Shown one piece after another: positions 36,001 through 45,132 of a stretch of 64,000 nucleotides of DNA. Origin of the DNA: JAJEFO01 sp965214325 (GTDB taxonomy: Bacteria > Pseudomonadota > Alphaproteobacteria > Rhodobacterales > Rhodobacteraceae); the NCBI GenBank assembly GCA_965214325.1, contig CBDCBG010000006.1, positions 1,240,001-1,304,000 on the forward strand, given 5' to 3'. Positions within the stretch are counted from its first letter, which is position 1. Every line of letters begins with the position of its first letter. A program made the position numbers and the translations under genes. The notes beneath the pieces were generated by a model that made no database searches, had not been told where the DNA came from, and saw only the letters and a program-made list of their open reading frames with translations.

Positions 36001-39000
36001 CGAGACCGCAACGGATGCCGAGCCGTTCGTGCCCGACGGCGTGTAGCCGCTGCCCGCCAGGATGGTCGCCGTCACGCTGCCATCCGCCTCGTCGGTGCTG
36101 TCGTCCTGCGTCGCGATCGTCAGGTCAGCCGAGGCCTGCCCCCCGGCGATGGTGACCGTCTTCCTGCCTTCATCCGATTGTGCCAGGAAGTCGCTGCTGG
36201 CATCGTCGGCGACGGTCAGCGACACCGTGAGGCTGGCTGTCGGCGCCGGGCTTGCAGTGACGGTGAATACCGCACCCGCGCCCTCGGTGACATCGGCGCC
36301 GCCGGCGATCGTGATCTCGGGCTCGGCGGGGACGGCCCCTTCCAGGCATTCCAGCGCCTCCGCCACCGGACCCCAGCCGAACCAGTTCGCTTCCCGGGCG
36401 CGGGCGTCGGCGGCCGTCATCGGCAGGATGGTGCGGCTGTCCGCGGTCCAGCCATCCGGGCTGCGGGCGCCCAGCGCCACCAGGGCGCGGAACCAGTTCA
36501 CCCCGTAGCCGGGCGACCTGGCCTTGTTGTGGTCGTAATACCCCTCGACCTTCTCCAGAAGCTGCTCCGGCACGCAGGCGGTCGGGGCGACGTCGTCATT
36601 GAGGATGGTGTAGGTCGCCGATCCCGCAATCCCGGAAACCGTCACCCCCGCAGGCGGGTCCTGCAACTCGACCACCACCGTCTCGTCGGGCTCGACATCG
36701 GCATCGCCCCGGACCAGCAGCCGGACCGTGCCGCTCGCCGCGTTTGCCGCCAGCGTGTAGCTGTGGCAGCCACTGGCGAGGGTGAGCGGCGTGTCGCTGC
36801 CGGCGCCCACCAACTGGTAGTCGGCACTGGCGCCCCGCACCGCCGTGCCGGTGTTCTTCAGGCATGCCTTGAAGCTCGTTGCCTCGCCGCGCACCGGATC
36901 GAGACCGAATGTCACCGTCGCATAGGTCTTGCCCGTATCGCCTTCCGAAGCCGAAGCCGGCGAGATCGTCACCGACAGCACCGGCTCGTCATCATCCGAG
37001 ACCGCGACCGATGCCGAGCCGCTCGTGCCGATCGTGTAGCCGCTGTCTGCCTCGATGGTGGCGGTGATGCTGCCGTCGGGCTCGTCGGCGCCGTCGTCGT
37101 CCGTGGTGACATCGAGCGTTGCCGTGCCGCTCGTGCCGATGGTCACCTGCCGAGCACCGGCTGCGCCGCTTGACGCGAACGCACCGCTGTCGGCAATGTT
37201 CACCTTCACCGTGATGTCGCTCCGCGGCACCGGCGTCGCGGTCAGCGTGAACACCGCAGCCGCGCCCTCGGTGACGGCATTGCCGGCGGCGATGCTGATG
37301 GTGGGCGTCGCCGACTCTTCCTCATCTTGCTGTGCTTCCTCTTGCGGCTGGCTGGCCAGGCATTCCAGCGCCGCCGCCACCGGCACCCAGCGCTGAAGGC
37401 CGCGATCCGCCTGCGCCTGCGCCTCGGCGACGGTCATCGGGTTGTTGCTGTAGGCGTTCTCCGCCCCGAAGGCGGCAAGCACCCGGCTCCAGCGCTCGAC
37501 ATGGTCCGGCGAGCTGCGCCCGGTCTCTCCGGCATAGCCCTGGACGTCGGCCAGAAGCGCGGCCGACACGCAGACGGTCGGGACGGCGTCCTTCTCGGCA
37601 ACCTCCACCGCGGTGGTCGAATCGTCATCGTCACTCACGGCAATCGAAATCGCGCCGTGGGTTTCGGAGGGCGTGTAGCCCCGACCGGGGAAGATAGCCA
37701 CGCCGATCGCTCCGTCGGGCTCGTCCGTATCGTCGTCCTCCGTGGCGACATCGAACGTCGCCGTGCCGGTCGTGCCGATGGTCACCTGCCGCGCACCGGC
37801 TGCGCCGCTCGACGCGAACGCACCGCTGTCGGCAATGTTCACATTCACCGTGATGTCACTCTGCGGCGCAGGCGTCGCGGTCAGCGTGAAACGGGCGGTG
37901 CCGCCCTCGGTGATGGCACTGCCACCGGCAACGCTGATCAACGACCAGGGGTCGTCGTCCGAGACTGTGATCGAGCCGCTCTCCTGTCCGTTGGCCGCGG
38001 TATAGCCTGTGCCCGATCCGATGGTGACACTGACCGAACCGTCGGGCTCGTCCGTATCGTCGTCAAGGGTGGCAAGGGCAAGGGTGGCGGTGGTTGCACC
38101 GGCGGCGAAGGTCACCGTCCGGCTGCCCGCGCCAGGCGCGTCAAGGTAATCGCCACTCTGGGCGACGGTCACGTTGACCGACAGGCCGGCCACAGGGGCA
38201 GGGTCGGCCGTGATCGTGAATTCCGCATTCTCACCCTCGTACACGGCAGATCCGGCGGACAGGCTCAGCACCGAGTCCGGTATCGGAGTCTCCATGCACT
38301 CCAGCGCTTCGGCCACCGGCCTCCATTTCGACGAGATCTTTTCCTTCTCGCGCGCCTGGGCCGCGGAAAAGGTGCCCTGCCCGTCGAAGGCGTTCCGAAC
38401 CGCAGTCCAGTTTGCGACGCCCTGCTTCAGGCCGTTCTTCTGGCTGGAACGGATATAGCCCTCCACGGTCTGGTACAGCTCGACCGAGACACACCAGGGT
38501 TTCATGATGACAGGAACGTCATCGTCCACGATATGAATGCGGTGATCGTAGGGAATTGCGGCACTGACGCCCGTCGGCAGGTCTTCGAGGGGAAGCCAGA
38601 CACGGAACGATTCGCGGGCCAACTCGGGACCCCACTCCTGGGAGCCCTCATACTCGCGGTCCGAAATTGTTCGAATGGTGAAACTCTTGCTTGTCGCGCC
38701 GGCCGGAATGGTCACGGTCCAGGGGCCGGCTTCATAGTCGACGCCGGCTTCGGCTTCGCCACCAAATGTCTTCACCGTAAATTCTGCCGACTTATCCAGC
38801 GGTTCAGACAATTGCACGGTCAGTACCGCCGGCTTGCCCTCGCCTACCACGGTGAGCTGCCGTCTCGGTAAGATCCTCACGCTGGGCGTGTCACCGTCGG
38901 TATCAAGAATGTTCGTGCTCAGCACCTTGAACGGTTCGGCCGGACCGACGCCGCCGCCGACATTCGTGGGGCTGGAAAGTTTGTCGTATTGCCACTGCAA

Positions 39001-39409
39001 ACCGGACCCGACCGAGATCTTTTCCGTGCCCTCGGAGATCACGTCGTCGTTTGCCGTGATTTCGAGAGTGGCCGATTGCGCACCTGCCCCGTCGAAGATG
39101 ACAAATGGGTACGGTTGGTCGGCATCTTGCAGGCGGCAACCCTGACAGCTCTTGAGTGCCATGGTGTAGTCATCGGTCTTGAGGCCCTCACCCAAGGCGC
39201 CCAAGACCCATGGGCCGATTCCCAATATGGCCACCGCAGTCTCACCGGCCACCAATGGCCGGCCCAACGACACGACAAATTCGAACTTTTCGTCCGAATT
39301 GCCTTCCGTAATCGGTCCAAGCGGTCCCGGGTTGGCAGGCTTCACGTAAACCAGCGTCTTGTCATCATCACGCAATTTCACGACGTATTGCCCACCGCTG
39401 GGGCCATTG
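33046..39409 (-). pseudogene. Giant Calx-beta autotransporter/adhesin, main (C-terminal) part
   Basis: Open for over 2,110 codons. In order from the break at 39409: two N-terminal Calx-beta-like domains; then three copies of a ~75-residue two-cysteine helical module (38291-38500, 37358-37590, 36330-36590) alternating with Calx-beta domains of the type ITEGGTARFTLTATPAP ... DEPDGSVSVTI ... VSDDD; a run of further Calx-beta repeats (about ten in all); a linker WLSRFGRTVAEQALDAVAGR; and a C-terminal beta-barrel of about 400 residues ending GAGLEWRW, with aromatic last residue. This is the layout of an outer-membrane autotransporter or surface adhesin. It is cut from its signal peptide by an IS21 element, so any product from an internal start would not be exported. 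Confidence 0.82.
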
Positions 39410-39522
39410 TGTCAATAGGCGTCCAAAACAGACCCACCATCGGCGTCCAAAATTGACCCGCCTTTTCCCGTCTTCCTTTCCCGGTAGCGTTTTTTCGGCG
39501 GACACCGGCGGGAGGGCGCGTG

Positions 39523-40467
39523 ATGGCGATGAGAGATCGACAGGAGCTTCGAGGCTTGGCGGATGCGGTACGCTTGCGGCCTCTGGACGAGGTTGCGCCG
39601 CTTCTGGGCTACGTGCGGGATCCGGCCGACCGGTCGCGCTGGCAACGGGACGGTTCGGTGCTCAGCGTGACGGGCATCCGTTTTTTCGATCACGTCCAGG
39701 GCCGGGGCGGTGGCGGCGCCATCGACCTTGTGGCCCATGCCGGCGGGTGCAGCCCGGCGGCCGCGATCCGGTGGCTTGCCGGGCTGCCGCCCGTGCCGGC
39801 GCCCGGGGCGCCGGTTAGGGCCGGGCGGCAGCCGGCTGCGTTCGTGCCGCCGGCGCCGTGCGCGCGGAACTGGCCACGGGTGCGGGCCTGGCTTCTGGAG
39901 GAGCGCGGCCTCGAGGCGTTCCGGGTTGACGGGCTCCATGGGTCCGGGCTTGTCCATGCGGACACGCGAGGCAACGCCGTGTTCCTGTGCCGCGACATCC
40001 GGGGCCGGGTGACCGGCGCAGAGCTGGCCGGCACCCGGCGGATGGCGGACGGTCGCCGCTTCCGGGGCCTGGCGACGGGCACGCGCAGATCGGCGGGCGG
40101 CTTCCGCATCGGCGCCGAGGAGACGGGACTGCGGCACGGCGCGGCCTTTCTGGCCGAGAGCGCGATCGACGCGCTGTCGGCCCTGTCCCTGGGCGCCGGC
40201 GGGCTGGTGAGCTTCCACGCGTCGACGGCGGGTGTCTGCCGGCGCCTGCCGGACTGGCTGCGCGACGCCGACCCCCTGACGGTCGTCTGCGGGTTCGACG
40301 CGGACGCGGCCGGCGACACGTCGGCGGCGGCGCTGGCCGCATCCGACCGCCGGGTGCGCAGGGCCCGGACGGACGGGGCGAAGGACTGGAACGCTCTCTT
40401 GCAGCGTGACGGCATATGGGCGCTGACCGGCGGCCTGCCGCCGCCGGCCTACGGCTCCGGATCCTGA
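39523..40467 (+). CDS. DUF3991/TOPRIM domain passenger protein
   Basis: About 314 residues; GGAGGG precedes ATG 39523 (GTG 39520 and ATG 39529 are alternatives). The N-terminal part (LDEVAPLLGYVRDPADRSRW, then GGGGAIDLVAHAGGCSPAAA) and middle (RVRAWLLEERGLEAFRVDGL) look like the primase-related DUF3991 region. The C-terminal part has a TOPRIM domain: Glu in FLAESAIDALS, Asp-x-Asp in CGFDADAAGDTS, then TDGAKDWNALL. TOPRIM proteins act in primases, topoisomerases and nucleases. It converges with istB, overlapping by 19 bases. No plasmid or phage genes lie nearby, so it is probably carried by the element. Confidence 0.78.
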   Translation: MAMRDRQELRGLADAVRLRPLDEVAPLLGYVRDPADRSRWQRDGSVLSVTGIRFFDHVQGRGGGGAIDLVAHAGGCSPAAAIRWLAGLPPVPAPGAPVRAGRQPAAFVPPAPCARNWPRVRAWLLEERGLEAFRVDGLHGSGLVHADTRGNAVFLCRDIRGRVTGAELAGTRRMADGRRFRGLATGTRRSAGGFRIGAEETGLRHGAAFLAESAIDALSALSLGAGGLVSFHASTAGVCRRLPDWLRDADPLTVVCGFDADAAGDTSAAALAASDRRVRRARTDGAKDWNALLQRDGIWALTGGLPPPAYGSGS

Positions 40468-41204
40468 CGGCCTGATCCGTTCCGGTTCCGGAACCGCCAG
40501 CTTTCGTTGCCGGTCTCCAGGATGGCGCAGTGATGGGTCAGGCGGTCGAGCATGGCCGCCGTCATCCGTTCGTCGCCGAAGACGCCGACCCACTCCCGGA
40601 ACGGCAGGTTGGTGGTGATGATCACCGGCGTGTGCTCGTAGAGGCAGGAGAGCAGGTGGAACAGGAGGTTGCCGCCGGTTCGCGAGACGGGCAGGTATCC
40701 GAGCTCGTCCAGGACGACGAAGTCGCGGCGGCGCAGGGCGTCGGCAAGGCGCCCCTGGCGCCCGTCGCCGTGCTCGCGTTCCAGAAGGTTGGCCAGCTCG
40801 ACGACGTTGAAGAAGCGGCCCCGGGCGCCTTCGCGGATGCAGGCACGCGCCACCGCCACCGCGAGATGCGACTTTCCGGTTCCGGTCCCGCCCACGAGGA
40901 CGCAGTTCCGGTAGCTCTCGATGAAGTCGCCCCCGGCGAGCCGCCGCACCGCCGCCTCGTCGACCGGGCTGGCCGGGAAGTCGAACTCCGCCAGCTCCTT
41001 GGCGTTGGGCAGCCGGGCGACCGTAAGCTGGTACTTGATCGACCGGGCCGTCTTGTCGGCCACCTCGGCCTCCAGAAGCGTGCCGAGAACCCAGTCGGCC
41101 CCGCGCTTCTGCCTGCGCCCGGCCTCGAGAGCCTCGTCATACGCGGCCTTCATGCCCCGCAGGCCGAGGGCCGTCATCAGGGTCAGGATCTCGCTGCGCT
41201 TCAT
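40449..41204 (-). CDS. istB: IS21 helper ATPase IstB, element 2
   Basis: 251 residues. Walker A GGTGTGKSHLAVAVA, Walker B DFVVLDELGYLPVSRTGG and the sensor region VIITTNLPFREWVGVFGDER are of the IstB type. It differs from IstB of element 1, so the two IS21 elements belong to different subgroups. ATG 41204 overlaps the istA stop (ATGA). Its 3' end overlaps the TOPRIM gene tail. Confidence 0.93.
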   Translation of the reverse strand: MKRSEILTLMTALGLRGMKAAYDEALEAGRRQKRGADWVLGTLLEAEVADKTARSIKYQLTVARLPNAKELAEFDFPASPVDEAAVRRLAGGDFIESYRNCVLVGGTGTGKSHLAVAVARACIREGARGRFFNVVELANLLEREHGDGRQGRLADALRRRDFVVLDELGYLPVSRTGGNLLFHLLSCLYEHTPVIITTNLPFREWVGVFGDERMTAAMLDRLTHHCAILETGNESWRFRNRNGSGRQDPEP

Positions 41205-42727
41205 CCGCGCCTCCCCAGCAGGTCGTCGTAGCGGGCGCAGTCGGCCACCGGCTCGGCGCCGAGTTCCAGCCCGGCCGGCGTCGCGACCGTCGACGCCGGG
41301 CCGGGATCGCACCGTCGCGACAGGATGTTCAGGACCAGGTCGGCGCTGCAGGCGCCGGCCTCCAGGGCCTCGGCACAGGCTGCGGCCACCGGCTCGAGCC
41401 CCCGGTCGCGCGCCTCCAGAAGTATGCGCACCATCTGCCTGCCGCCGTCCTCGCGGGTCTCGAGGCGCGCCCTCACCTCCGCCACCGCCGGCGGCAGATG
41501 CTCGGCCCGGAACGGCGCCCCGTTGCGCAGCGCGCCCGGCTTGCGTTCCAGGATCGGGATGAAGTGCCGGACGTCGTAGACGTGCCGGTTGCGGCCGAAG
41601 TGCCGCTCGTGGTCGGCAACGACCCGGCCGTCGAGACGCACCTCGACACGGTCCGCGTAGGCGCGCGCCTCGACAGGCCGGCCCGCGGCCCGGGCCTCCA
41701 CCGAGTACCAGTTCGTGTCGAGGCGGACCATGCAGGTCCTCGACGCCTTCGTCACGACCGGGACATGCCCCCGGAACGGCGGTGCCGGTGACGCCAGGCA
41801 CCGCCGCTCCTCGCGCAGGAAGACCTCGTGGACCGACATCTCCCGGAACTCCGGATGCGGCTGCGTGCGGGCGTGGCGCAGGACCCGCTCCGCCAGCTGC
41901 CCGTTCAGGCACTCCAGCGTCCCGACCTCGGGCGACGGCAGGAAAAGGGTCCGGCGCAGGGTTCCGATCTGGCGCTCCACCCGCCCCTTCTCCCAGCCCG
42001 CCCGGGGCGTGCAGAACTCCGGACGGATCAGGTAGTGCGAGCACATCTGCTCGAAACGGGCGTTGATCGTCCGGTCGCGCCCGACCAGAACCTTGCTCAC
42101 CGCCGTCGTCATGTTGTCGTAGATTCCCCGCACGGCCTGGCCGCCAAAGGCCGCGAAGGCCCGGTCGTGCGCGTCGAACACCATCTCCTGCGTCTCGCGC
42201 GGATAGCAGCGAACGAACGGCATCCGGCTGTAGCAGAGCGTGAACTGCGCCACCTTCACCACCTGCGGCATGCCACCAAGCCGGACCCGCTCGTGGCTCC
42301 AGTCGAACTGGAACGCCTCGCCGGGGTCGAAGGCCAGCGGCACGAAGGCCCCCGACAGTCCGCCGCCCTGCCGCTCCTCCCAACGCCGGGCATGGCGCCG
42401 AACCGCGTCGTAGCCCGCCTGGCAGCCCAGGTCGCAAAGCTTCTTCCAGATGGACTTGAGCGTCTCCCGGTCCCGCTTCCTGCGGCCTGCGTTGGTCGTC
42501 AGGAGACCCTCGAGATCCTCGATGAACCCGTCCAGCTTCGGATAGGGCTGCGCATCGCCGCGGTCGTAGCGACGCTCCGTCGCTCCGCCACGGACCACCT
42601 TGCGCACGGTGTTCCGGGCCAGCCCCAGCTCCCGGGCCACCGACCGGATCGACCGGCCCTCGACCAGGCACTTCCGGCGAATCTTCGCCATCGTCTCCAC
42701 CACCAGCATCCTCTGATTCTCCCGCAA
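41201..42727 (-). CDS. istA: IS21 transposase IstA, element 2
   Basis: 508 residues. N-terminal HTH RSVARELGLARNTVRKVVRG; DDE residues in FQFDWSHERVRLGG, GIYDNMTTAV and RAGWEKGRVERQIGTLRR. The C-terminal part NWYSVEARAAGRPVEARAYA is the usual IS21 barrel region. Appears intact. It starts at 42727 just inside the right end of the element; ATG starts slightly downstream (MLVVETMAKIRRKC) are possible. Confidence 0.92.
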   Translation of the reverse strand: MRENQRMLVVETMAKIRRKCLVEGRSIRSVARELGLARNTVRKVVRGGATERRYDRGDAQPYPKLDGFIEDLEGLLTTNAGRRKRDRETLKSIWKKLCDLGCQAGYDAVRRHARRWEERQGGGLSGAFVPLAFDPGEAFQFDWSHERVRLGGMPQVVKVAQFTLCYSRMPFVRCYPRETQEMVFDAHDRAFAAFGGQAVRGIYDNMTTAVSKVLVGRDRTINARFEQMCSHYLIRPEFCTPRAGWEKGRVERQIGTLRRTLFLPSPEVGTLECLNGQLAERVLRHARTQPHPEFREMSVHEVFLREERRCLASPAPPFRGHVPVVTKASRTCMVRLDTNWYSVEARAAGRPVEARAYADRVEVRLDGRVVADHERHFGRNRHVYDVRHFIPILERKPGALRNGAPFRAEHLPPAVAEVRARLETREDGGRQMVRILLEARDRGLEPVAAACAEALEAGACSADLVLNILSRRCDPGPASTVATPAGLELGAEPVADCARYDDLLGRRG

Positions 42728-42832
42728 ACCGACAAAACGGCCGCGAGAATGTCCGATTCGCTACCGGGAGGGTGGGTCAATTTTCGACGCCGATTCCTCC
42801 CTAAGTGGGTCAATTTTGCACGCCGCTCCACA

Positions 42833-43238
42833 GGCCATTGCCGTAGTTTGGATCGGAGGATGTGACTTTGTGACTTATGTTTACGGCCCGATCAGGCTCA
42901 TCGATGTCGTTGTCGGCGCTGGCGGCCGGGGTCACGTCGAAGCACTGCTTCTCGGACCAATTTCCCGGGGTGAAGGTAATCGGGTCGATATCGACTATCG
43001 GCGGACTCGGTGTCGCGGTTATGACGACATCATCGCTTGGGGCTGCGTTCAGGCGCGCGCAGTAATTGTATTTGTCAGACGAGCCTTCGACCGGTTGGGC
43101 GGTGCTGTGCCCCTCGGCAGCGACCGGGCTGGAGATCGTTACGCCTGGAGTCTGGGCATGAGATTGCATGGGGACAAGCCATGTCCCCAGCAGCAACATG
43201 GCAATCGTTCCCCGGAGCGCCCCAGGCGGCGGCGCCAT
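42833..43238 (-). pseudogene. Adhesin 5' part: signal peptide and first domain
   Basis: ATG 43238 begins MAPPPGALRGTIAMLLLGTW and continues LVPMQSHAQ, a signal peptide, then a Calx-beta-like domain (VTISSPVAAEGHSTAQPVEG ... FTPGNWSEKQCFDVTPAASA) up to DPNYGNG at the IS21 target site. The main part resumes at NGPSGGQYVVKLRDD (39409 downward). Together they make about 2,250 codons. No clear ribosome site precedes ATG 43238. Longer frames run upstream through the tandem array to 43700 but have no signal character. Confidence 0.75.
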
Positions 43239-43253
43239 GAAGACGCAGGAAGC

Positions 43254-43500
43254 GCGATCCGGCGATCCGGCGATCCGGCGATCCGGCGATCCGGCGATCC
43301 GGCGATCCGGCGATCCGGCGATCCGGCGATCCGGCGATCCGGCGATCCGGCGATCCGGCGATCCGGCGATCCGGCGATCCGGCGATCCGGCGATCCGGCG
43401 ATCCGGCGATCCGGCGATCCGGCGATCCGGCGATCCGGCGATCCGGCGATCCGGCGATCCGGCGATCCGGCGATCCGGCGATCCGGCGATCCGGCGATCC
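43254..43500. repeat. 8-bp tandem array (GGCGATCC), 30 perfect copies
   Basis: From 43261 to 43500 the unit GGCGATCC is repeated exactly 30 times, preceded by a 7-base partial copy at 43254-43260. There is no mismatch. It ends 15 bases before the adhesin start codon. Because 8 is not a multiple of 3, each strand reads one octapeptide (GDPAIRRS plus, GSPDRRIA minus) in all frames, with no stop in any of six frames. Each unit has a GATC site. Such perfect arrays change copy number by slippage. Confidence 0.97.
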
Positions 43501-43502
43501 CA

Positions 43503-43531
43503 GTTAGGTTCGGGGCGAGCGGGCCTGTCAA
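43503..43531 (-). promoter_or_regulatory. Candidate adhesin promoter beside the tandem array
   Basis: On the minus strand a perfect TTGACA (43531-43526) is followed after 17 bp by CCTAAC (43508-43503), a weak -10 match (3 of 6). Transcription would then begin at the edge of the repeat array, putting the whole array in the untranslated leader. Only the -35 is convincing. Confidence 0.35.
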
Positions 43532-43809
43532 GCAGGAACGCAACGAAAGGCCGCAACGCTTCAGGCCCCGCGCCAGATGCATCGATGACACGGCCACGAC
43601 GGCCGCATGGATTGCCTTCGGCATGGGAACTGCCCTCCCTCTGGCGCGGCCCCGGAAAGGAGACGCATGCTTTTCCCCCAACCGGAACTCGTCGCAGCAA
43701 CCGATGTCAAGAAAGAATTTCGCCGTTCCGTCGGCGCGCCTGCATCGCGCGGCGAACCGGACGCGAAAGGCCGGGTCACGCCCGGCTGCCTCCTCCCCTG
43801 CCCCTGCAT
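43532..43809. other. Gap between recombinase gene and adhesin promoter region
   Basis: 278 bp with several overlapping frames but no credible start, signal or family match. It contains no obvious inverted repeats of the kind used as recombination sites by serine invertases. Confidence 0.4.
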
Positions 43810-44772
43810 TCATCCGCCTGCCACGCTGCGCGTGCCGACTTGACCGACGCTGCCGTGAGTGATCGCCGACGCCCGCTCGGGCGCAATTCCCAGTCTTTCC
43901 GCCCGTTCGAGGAGAGACCTGACAGAGGACGGATACCACGTCGCGCGTCCACGGGGCGTCGGCTCGCGCATCTCCTCGAGCATGTTGCACATCTCCTGCA
44001 GCGTGACGCCCGGACGTGCCGCACGCATCGCCGCAACCAGGACCGGCAGGCGGTCGTCCTTCCGTCGTCCCGACGCCCGTTCCAGGACGGTCTCAGGCAA
44101 CAGCCCTTCGGCAACGAAGGCCTTGGCGGCACGCACCAGGCGCTGCAACGTCCAGCGCCGGGACTCCGGAAGGCGAGAATTGACGACTGACAGGACATCC
44201 TGCCAGGGCATGTCGGGGCGCAGCCTGCGGACGTCCGGAGCCCAGTCGCCGGCGCTGCGGGAGAGACGCTCCAGAAATGCCTCGCGGCGCGCCAGGCGAA
44301 GCCGGGAGAGCATTGCCCGGTCGCCCGACACCAGTCCCGGATTTCCGCCCCTGCGGCCTTCCGCACGGGCGGCGGCAAGCCCGGACATCGTTCGCTCGCG
44401 GATCAGGGCGCGCTCGAACTCCGCCATGGCGCCCAGAATCTGCAACGTGAAGCGGCCCTGCGGCGACGCGGTGTCGACCGGATCCCCCAGCGACCGGAAA
44501 TGGACGCCGCGCTCGCTGAGCCCGTTGATCGTCTCGAGAAGATGCAGCAGGGACCGGCCCAGACGGTCCAGGCGCACGACCACGAGCGTGTCTCCGGTGT
44601 CCAGGCGGTCGAGAAGCGCGGCCAGGACCGGACGGGACGGGTCGCCGCCAGAGGCGGTTTCCTCGGCCACCGTTGCGCATCCCGCCCCCCTGAGCGCGCG
44701 AAGCTGCGATTCCAGCGTCTGCTCGCCCGTGGAGACGCGAGCGTACCCGTGCAGGGTGCCTTTCCTTGCCAT
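43810..44772 (-). CDS. Serine recombinase (resolvase/invertase type) with long C-terminal region
   Basis: 320 residues from ATG 44772 (HGYARVSTGEQ begins the family match). The nucleophile is Ser14 in ARVSTGEQ; other landmarks are VVVRLDRLGRSLLHLLETIN and ILGAMAEFERALIRERTMSG, the last ending the catalytic domain and E-helix at about residue 140. A further ~170 residues follow, longer than the short HTH of classic resolvases. They contain two helical segments each beginning near a Trp (MPWQDVLSVVNSRLPESRRW and RATWYPSSVRSLLERAERLG). The gene lies upstream of the adhesin on the same strand. It may be an element-borne recombinase or act on local DNA; the sequence does not decide. Confidence 0.8.
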   Translation of the reverse strand: MARKGTLHGYARVSTGEQTLESQLRALRGAGCATVAEETASGGDPSRPVLAALLDRLDTGDTLVVVRLDRLGRSLLHLLETINGLSERGVHFRSLGDPVDTASPQGRFTLQILGAMAEFERALIRERTMSGLAAARAEGRRGGNPGLVSGDRAMLSRLRLARREAFLERLSRSAGDWAPDVRRLRPDMPWQDVLSVVNSRLPESRRWTLQRLVRAAKAFVAEGLLPETVLERASGRRKDDRLPVLVAAMRAARPGVTLQEMCNMLEEMREPTPRGRATWYPSSVRSLLERAERLGIAPERASAITHGSVGQVGTRSVAGG

Positions 44773-45132
44773 CACGCCACGTCCGCACCGGGCAAGGGCC
44801 GGCCGCCGGCACCCGGATGGACGCGCAAGTTTCCCTGGCGGCTTGCATGTCGACAGGGTTGAAGCATTGACACCACGCATCGCTTCATGCCTGCCTCGAG
44901 GTCCGTCATGATCCCTCCTCGCGACTTCAGGTCGTATGCGCCGGTCATGGTCGGCTGCGAACGGGATGCCCGGGAATCCCGACCTTCCTTGAGCAATGTC
45001 AAGAGCGCCCTGCCCTGCCCCGTCGATTGCGTTGCGGGCCCGTCCACTCCCTGTAACGCCGGATTTACAGTTTGACAAGTTTCATTCAATCGCCCGTTTG
45101 AACACTTCGAGTTGCGCCTCCAACTCTAACTA
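44773..45132. other. Gap upstream of the serine recombinase
   Basis: 360 bp between the recombinase start and the left end of the ISNCY-type element. The frame upstream of the recombinase remains open to 45078 but shows no family match. The promoter of the recombinase should lie here. Confidence 0.4.

Larger units (their letters stand above)
39410..42832 (-). mobile_element. IS21-family element 2 with a TOPRIM passenger gene
   Basis: 3,423 bp between ends TGTCAATAGGCGTCCAAAA and, on the other strand, TGTGGAGCGGCGTGCAAAA. It is flanked by an 8-bp direct repeat GGCCATTG (39402-39409 and 42833-42840) at the same codons (YGNG) of the adhesin gene. Each end has two copies of a GGCGTCCAAAATTGACCC-type motif (24 bp apart on the left, 33 bp on the right). 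It contains istA and istB on the minus strand and a third gene in the opposite direction, which is unusual for IS21. Confidence 0.88.

Noticed and set aside
43254..43500. Possible CRISPR array
   Set aside because: There are no spacers; the unit is 8 bp and contiguous.
43168..44190. Long plus-strand frame containing RSGDPAIR repeats
   Set aside because: The frame is open only because the 8-bp unit has no stop in any frame; flanks show no family match or ribosome site. It is a by-product of the array.
43532..45132. Invertible segment flanked by inverted crossover sites near the serine recombinase
   Set aside because: No pair of inverted repeats of adequate length was found by eye.
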